A DNA stretch of 42,756 nt from Verrucomicrobiota bacterium (GTDB lineage Bacteria > Verrucomicrobiota > Verrucomicrobiia > Limisphaerales > J093): assembly GCA_016871715.1 (NCBI GenBank), contig VHCO01000037.1, positions 1 through 42,756 on the forward strand. The letters run 5' to 3'. Positions within the stretch are counted from its first letter, which is position 1. Every line of letters starts with the position of its first letter. The notes below the pieces were generated by a model, which was given only the letters and a program-made list of their open reading frames with translations, searched no databases and had not been told where the DNA came from. This document shows, piece by piece, positions 42,049-42,756 of the stretch. Position numbers and translations under genes: made by a program.

Positions 42049-42063
42049 GCCTCCCCCAATTGC

Positions 42064-42140
42064 GGGGGCGTAGCTCAATTGGTTAGAGCGCTGCCCTGTC
42101 ACGGCAGAGGTTACGGGTTCGAGCCCCGCCGCTCCCGCCA
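42064..42140 (+). tRNA. tRNA-Asp (GTC anticodon)
   Basis: A full cloverleaf of 77 nt including an encoded CCA. The acceptor stem is GGGGGCG/CGCTCCC with one G-U pair. The anticodon arm is CTGCC-CTGTCAC-GGCAG, with GTC at the anticodon. The T-loop is TTCGAGC. The D-arm is TAGCTCAATTGGTTAGAGC. A run of six T follows two bases after the gene. Confidence 0.97.
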
Positions 42141-42163
42141 GGTTTTTTCCTGCCGGGCGCACC

Positions 42164-42194
42164 AAAAAAAAGAGACCGGATCGCTCCGGTCTCT
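42164..42194 (-). terminator. Intrinsic terminator of the secreted-protein gene
   Basis: AGAGACCGGA (42171-42180) and TCCGGTCTCT (42185-42194) form a perfect 10-bp stem with loop TCGC. Read on the minus strand it is followed by eight T (complement of A at 42164-42171). It lies 24 bases past the stop of the minus-strand gene at 42219. Confidence 0.85.
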
Positions 42195-42218
42195 CTGATT
42201 CACGTTGGGGTGTTCAGC

Positions 42219-42756
42219 CTACCGTTTGAGGCGGAACAGTTTCACCCCTGGGCCGATGGCCTGGGTCTGCGGCGCAGGCCCCACATCGGTCCATGGCCCT
42301 AGCACTGAGGTGGCCGACTGGACGATGGCATTGCTGGGCGGATCTTCCGAGATGGTCACGTTGTTACCACTGACAGTGACTTTGGCTTTGCCTACCGCAA
42401 CCACTGCGGGAACAAAGGCCAGGTAGTCGGAATCGCCACTGTCGTAGTTCCAGCGGATCGTCTTGGTGCCGCCGATCTCGACCGTCTTGATCTTGCCCGT
42501 GTCATCCGTGAGGGCCACCAGGTTGTTGCGGCTCCAACCGCCGGTGCCAGGGGAGCGGAATTGGCCGAGCAAGTCGACGGTTTGAGTGGTGGTGCCCACC
42601 CCAGCCGTCACAATGCCCAGGCTGCTTCTGAGCATGTTGTCGCCGAAACCGTCACGCGATTGTGCAGCGAACACGTAGTACGTCTTGGCCGGAGTCGGGA
42701 ATGTGCGGGTGTAGTTGCCCCAGTCACCCGTGTCGACCCAGCCAATCTTGTAGTTG
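42219..42756 (-). CDS. C-terminal part of a large secreted protein (5' end beyond window)
   Basis: About 178 codons open to the window edge; the N-terminus is missing. The first visible residues, NYKIGWVDTGDWGNYTRTFP and then KTYYVFAAQSRDGFGDNMLR, match a CBM6/CBM35-like carbohydrate-binding beta-sandwich (W-x-D-T-G-D-W-x-N-Y pattern). The end, SATSVLGPWTDVGPAP and KLFRLKR, is a short C-terminal module repeated in many verrucomicrobial secreted proteins, probably for export or surface attachment. An intrinsic terminator follows. The catalytic or other N-terminal domain cannot be judged here. Confidence 0.8.
   Translation of the reverse strand, partial: NYKIGWVDTGDWGNYTRTFPTPAKTYYVFAAQSRDGFGDNMLRSSLGIVTAGVGTTTQTVDLLGQFRSPGTGGWSRNNLVALTDDTGKIKTVEIGGTKTIRWNYDSGDSDYLAFVPAVVAVGKAKVTVSGNNVTISEDPPSNAIVQSATSVLGPWTDVGPAPQTQAIGPGVKLFRLKR

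Larger units (their letters stand above)
41255..42063. other. Intergenic region between nadA and tRNA-Asp
   Basis: About 800 bases. It contains a CGGCCCT/AGGGCCG hairpin (41345-41370), a candidate small-RNA gene (41420-41656), a TCGAGG/CCTCGA hairpin (41678-41698), a possible coding relic (41731-41927) and the tRNA promoter (42020-42048). No intact protein gene seen. Confidence 0.6.

Overview
This is a GC-rich chromosomal window that looks verrucomicrobial, most like the Pedosphaera/Limisphaera branch. That placement is inference. It rests on secreted proteins ending in a short Arg/Lys-terminated sorting-like tail (right edge), a membrane-anchored beta-helix lyase with a C-terminal Asp-rich repeat, a GH13 plus debranching-enzyme fusion, and coding inserts reading [10 protein letters not shown]...IRHSS, which I have met mainly in verrucomicrobial and planctomycete proteins. 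No 16S gene or marker protein is present to settle it.

Layout. (1) 1-7477, minus strand: a tight run of seven genes in which two ABC-2 type exporters (each an ATPase plus a permease) flank a TPR protein, a TPR/LysM lipoprotein and a small membrane-anchored protein. It looks like one envelope or export operon. (2) 7478-7853: a divergent spacer holding a 27-bp-arm inverted repeat. (3) 7854-25749, plus strand: an accessory defence island. Its core is a DUF499 AAA ATPase, a DUF1156 amino-methyltransferase and a PLD-SNF2 helicase, families known from anti-phage islands. Interleaved with these are a small partner protein, two AlbA/Schlafen-type ATP-binding proteins and a ParA-like ATPase. A separate three-gene cassette (HEPN protein, KGGVGR-type ATPase, P-loop ATPase, joined by 4-nt overlaps) sits between the methylase and the helicase. 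(4) 25840-42756: ordinary chromosome with an RluA-type pseudouridine synthase, beta-helix lyase, glycogen-debranching fusion, FAD oxidoreductase, PBP4-type carboxypeptidase, PHP-esterase fusion, nadA, tRNA-Asp and the C-terminal part of a secreted protein.

The least expected signals are non-coding or embedded. First, a ~90-bp palindromic element built from AATGACG heptamers lies in frame inside three island genes (four full copies and one half copy). A fifth full copy supplies the start of the second AlbA-type gene. None was seen outside the island. Second, between nadA and tRNA-Asp there is a probable unannotated small RNA: a TTGACA-N16-TAAAGT promoter, two tandem ~70-nt hairpins whose 14-bp stems covary, a conserved loop with an anti-Shine-Dalgarno-like CUCCUU, and a U-tract directly after hairpin two. 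Third, the 474-bp spacer before the methylase gene holds about eight separate short palindromes.

Working model (inference): DUF499 ATPase, methylase and PLD-helicase form a modification-dependent anti-phage machine; the AlbA-type and ParA-like proteins are regulators or extra effectors; and the HEPN/KGGVGR/ATPase cassette is a second conflict module that entered the locus later. It lacks the heptamer element and its coding strand looks G-rich rather than C-rich.
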